A program made the position numbers and the translations under genes. From contig JAGLYE010000007.1 in assembly GCA_023132505.1 (NCBI GenBank), positions 1 to 17,095 of the forward strand: a DNA stretch of 17,095 bases. The letters run 5' to 3'. This document shows, one piece after another, positions 15,765 to 17,095 of the stretch; the stretch's first letter is position 1, and each line of letters starts with the position of its first letter. Origin of the DNA: Bacteroidales bacterium (GTDB lineage Bacteria; Bacteroidota; Bacteroidia; Bacteroidales; B18-G4). Below the pieces are notes generated by a model, which was not told the DNA's origin, made no database searches, and saw only the letters and a list, made by a program, of their open reading frames with translations.

Positions 15765-17095
15765 ATGCTAAATCAACGTCTACAGCAAAAGCTTCTACAG
15801 AAGCTGTCACCGCAGCAAATCCTGCTGATGAAGTTGCTTCAGATTCCTTCTATAGCCCTCGAACAGAGAATTAAACAGGAAATTGAGGAGAACCCGGCAC
15901 TGGAAGAGCCCGGAAACACAGATGAAGAAACGGGTGAGATCACCGATAGTAGTGATGAAGGACAGGATGAGGATTATGACAGCAAGGATGATGAGTTTGA
16001 CTTGAATGATTACATCGACGACGACGAGATCCCATCCTATAAAACCAGCACCAATAACCAGGGGGTGGATGATGAGCGCAAAGATATTCCTTATGCTTCC
16101 GGTTTGAGCTCCCAAGAAATGCTCCTCTCTCAGCTGGGACTCAGAATCCTTTCCGAAAAACAAATAGCTATTGCTGAGACCATCATCGGTAACCTGGATG
16201 ATTCAGGATACCTTCAGCGGGATATCAACGCCATGGTTGATGACCTGGCTTTTGCGCAAAACATCCAGGCAGCAGATGATGAGATCATAGAAGTATTGCG
16301 GATTGTACAGGAATTTGATCCGGCTGGCATTGGGGCTCGCAGCTTACAGGAATGCCTGATAATACAGTTGCGTCGTAAGCAAAATGAGGAAAACCCTGCA
16401 ATCGGCCGGGCCATTTTTATCCTTGAAAACTATTTCAATGAATTTGTCAAAAAGCATTATGAGAAAATAATGAAAAAGGCAAGGCTTACAGAGGAGGAGT
16501 TGAAAGATGCTTTAAAAGAAGTGCTTAAGCTCAACCCAAAGCCTGGGAACTCCCTCAGTGAAACTACCAAGACCAACCAGTATGTAATCCCTGACTTCAT
16601 TATTCATAATATCAATGGCGATCTGGAATTGTCATTGAGCTCACGAAACACTCCGGAACTCAGACTTAGCCGGGCCTATACAAATATGCTGGAAGCTTAT
16701 GCCGAGAATAAAAAAGATAAGCAGAAAAAAGAAGCCTTCATGTTTGTGAAACAAAAAATTGACTCTGCAAAATGGTTTATTGATGCAATTAAACAACGAC
16801 AAAATACAATGTTCGTTACCATGAATGCTATAATGAATTATCAGAAGGATTATTTTTCTACAGGTGATGAAAAAAACCTTCGTCCGATGATACTGAAAGA
16901 TATAGCCGAAATAGTTAATCTTGATATTTCTACAATATCAAGGGTTGCCAACAGTAAATATGTTCAAACCCCTTTTGGTACATTTCTATTAAAATTTTTC
17001 TTTTCCGAATCAATGCAAACCAGCTCAGGCGAAGAAGTTTCGACCCGGGAAATCAAAAAAATACTATCTGAATGTATCGAATCCGAAAGCAAGAT
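15765..17095 (+). CDS. rpoN: RNA polymerase sigma-54 factor RpoN, partial (3' end outside window)
   Basis: Sigma-54 directs RNA polymerase to -24/-12 promoters that need an AAA+ activator. The frame from ATG 15765 stays open to the window edge (443 codons; about 480-490 expected). Region I (1-48) has the Gln/Leu-rich activator-interacting sequence LQQKLLQKLSPQQILLMKLL (6-25) and IEENPALEEP (40-49). Region II (about 50-110) is strongly acidic. Region III shows the core-binding domain with LDDSGYL and EFDPAGIGARSLQECL, and the helix-turn-helix segment LKDIAEIVNLDISTISRVANS with VQTPFGTF after it. The final RpoN box lies beyond the edge. Any dependent activator is not in this window. Confidence 0.95.
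   Translation, partial: MLNQRLQQKLLQKLSPQQILLMKLLQIPSIALEQRIKQEIEENPALEEPGNTDEETGEITDSSDEGQDEDYDSKDDEFDLNDYIDDDEIPSYKTSTNNQGVDDERKDIPYASGLSSQEMLLSQLGLRILSEKQIAIAETIIGNLDDSGYLQRDINAMVDDLAFAQNIQAADDEIIEVLRIVQEFDPAGIGARSLQECLIIQLRRKQNEENPAIGRAIFILENYFNEFVKKHYEKIMKKARLTEEELKDALKEVLKLNPKPGNSLSETTKTNQYVIPDFIIHNINGDLELSLSSRNTPELRLSRAYTNMLEAYAENKKDKQKKEAFMFVKQKIDSAKWFIDAIKQRQNTMFVTMNAIMNYQKDYFSTGDEKNLRPMILKDIAEIVNLDISTISRVANSKYVQTPFGTFLLKFFFSESMQTSSGEEVSTREIKKILSECIESESK

Overview
The window comes from a Bacteroidota (Bacteroidetes) chromosome, probably a Bacteroidales/Marinilabiliales-like lineage; the exact order is an inference. The phylum call rests on gldE-gldD, a Bacteroidota-type DAHP synthase-chorismate mutase fusion, a 29-residue AURKAIP1/COX24-like ribosomal protein behind a HU gene, repeated TAnnTTTG promoter boxes, A-rich leaders without clear Shine-Dalgarno sites, and TTG/GTG starts. 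DNA is moderately AT-rich. It is mostly core-genome sequence with short intergenic regions. I see no prophage, insertion sequence, CRISPR array, rRNA or tRNA.

Layout. 1-1051 (minus) is the N-terminal part of a membrane Fe-S oxidoreductase (NarI-like membrane domain plus 4Fe-4S motif), cut by the window edge. Divergent from it, 1224-4586 (plus) is a complete IcmF-type fused mutase: B12 domain, G3E GTPase chaperone and mutase in one chain. A palindromic repeat and a TAnnTTTG box lie between them. 4621-8401 (minus) is a tight run rng, trpS, hflX (transcribed in that order) for RNA turnover, Trp-tRNA charging and ribosome rescue. Upstream on the same strand is hup plus the 29-aa protein, closed by a clear intrinsic terminator (8494-8541).

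Plus-strand genes start again at ssb (9320), then gldE and gldD, a corA-type Mg2+ transporter, and, after a minus-strand aromatic-pathway fusion gene, asnS and a truncated rpoN at the right edge. hup, ssb, gldE and gldD match the usual Bacteroidota neighbourhood, except that mutY, normally between hup and ssb, is not intact. The 379-bp gap holds a 26-codon ORF that matches the conserved start of MutY (W...DLPWR...D at the right spacing) and then stops, so I read it as a probable mutY remnant.

Most interesting items: the mutY remnant; the gldE leader, where two identical promoter boxes flank a perfect terminator hairpin and a 9-codon ORF ends 3 nt before the TTG start; two different short tandem arrays side by side between gldD and corA; the IcmF/membrane-oxidoreductase divergent pair, suggesting branched or short acyl-CoA metabolism feeding the quinone pool; and the very small ribosomal protein gene. 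I did not find a convincing wholly new multi-gene system.
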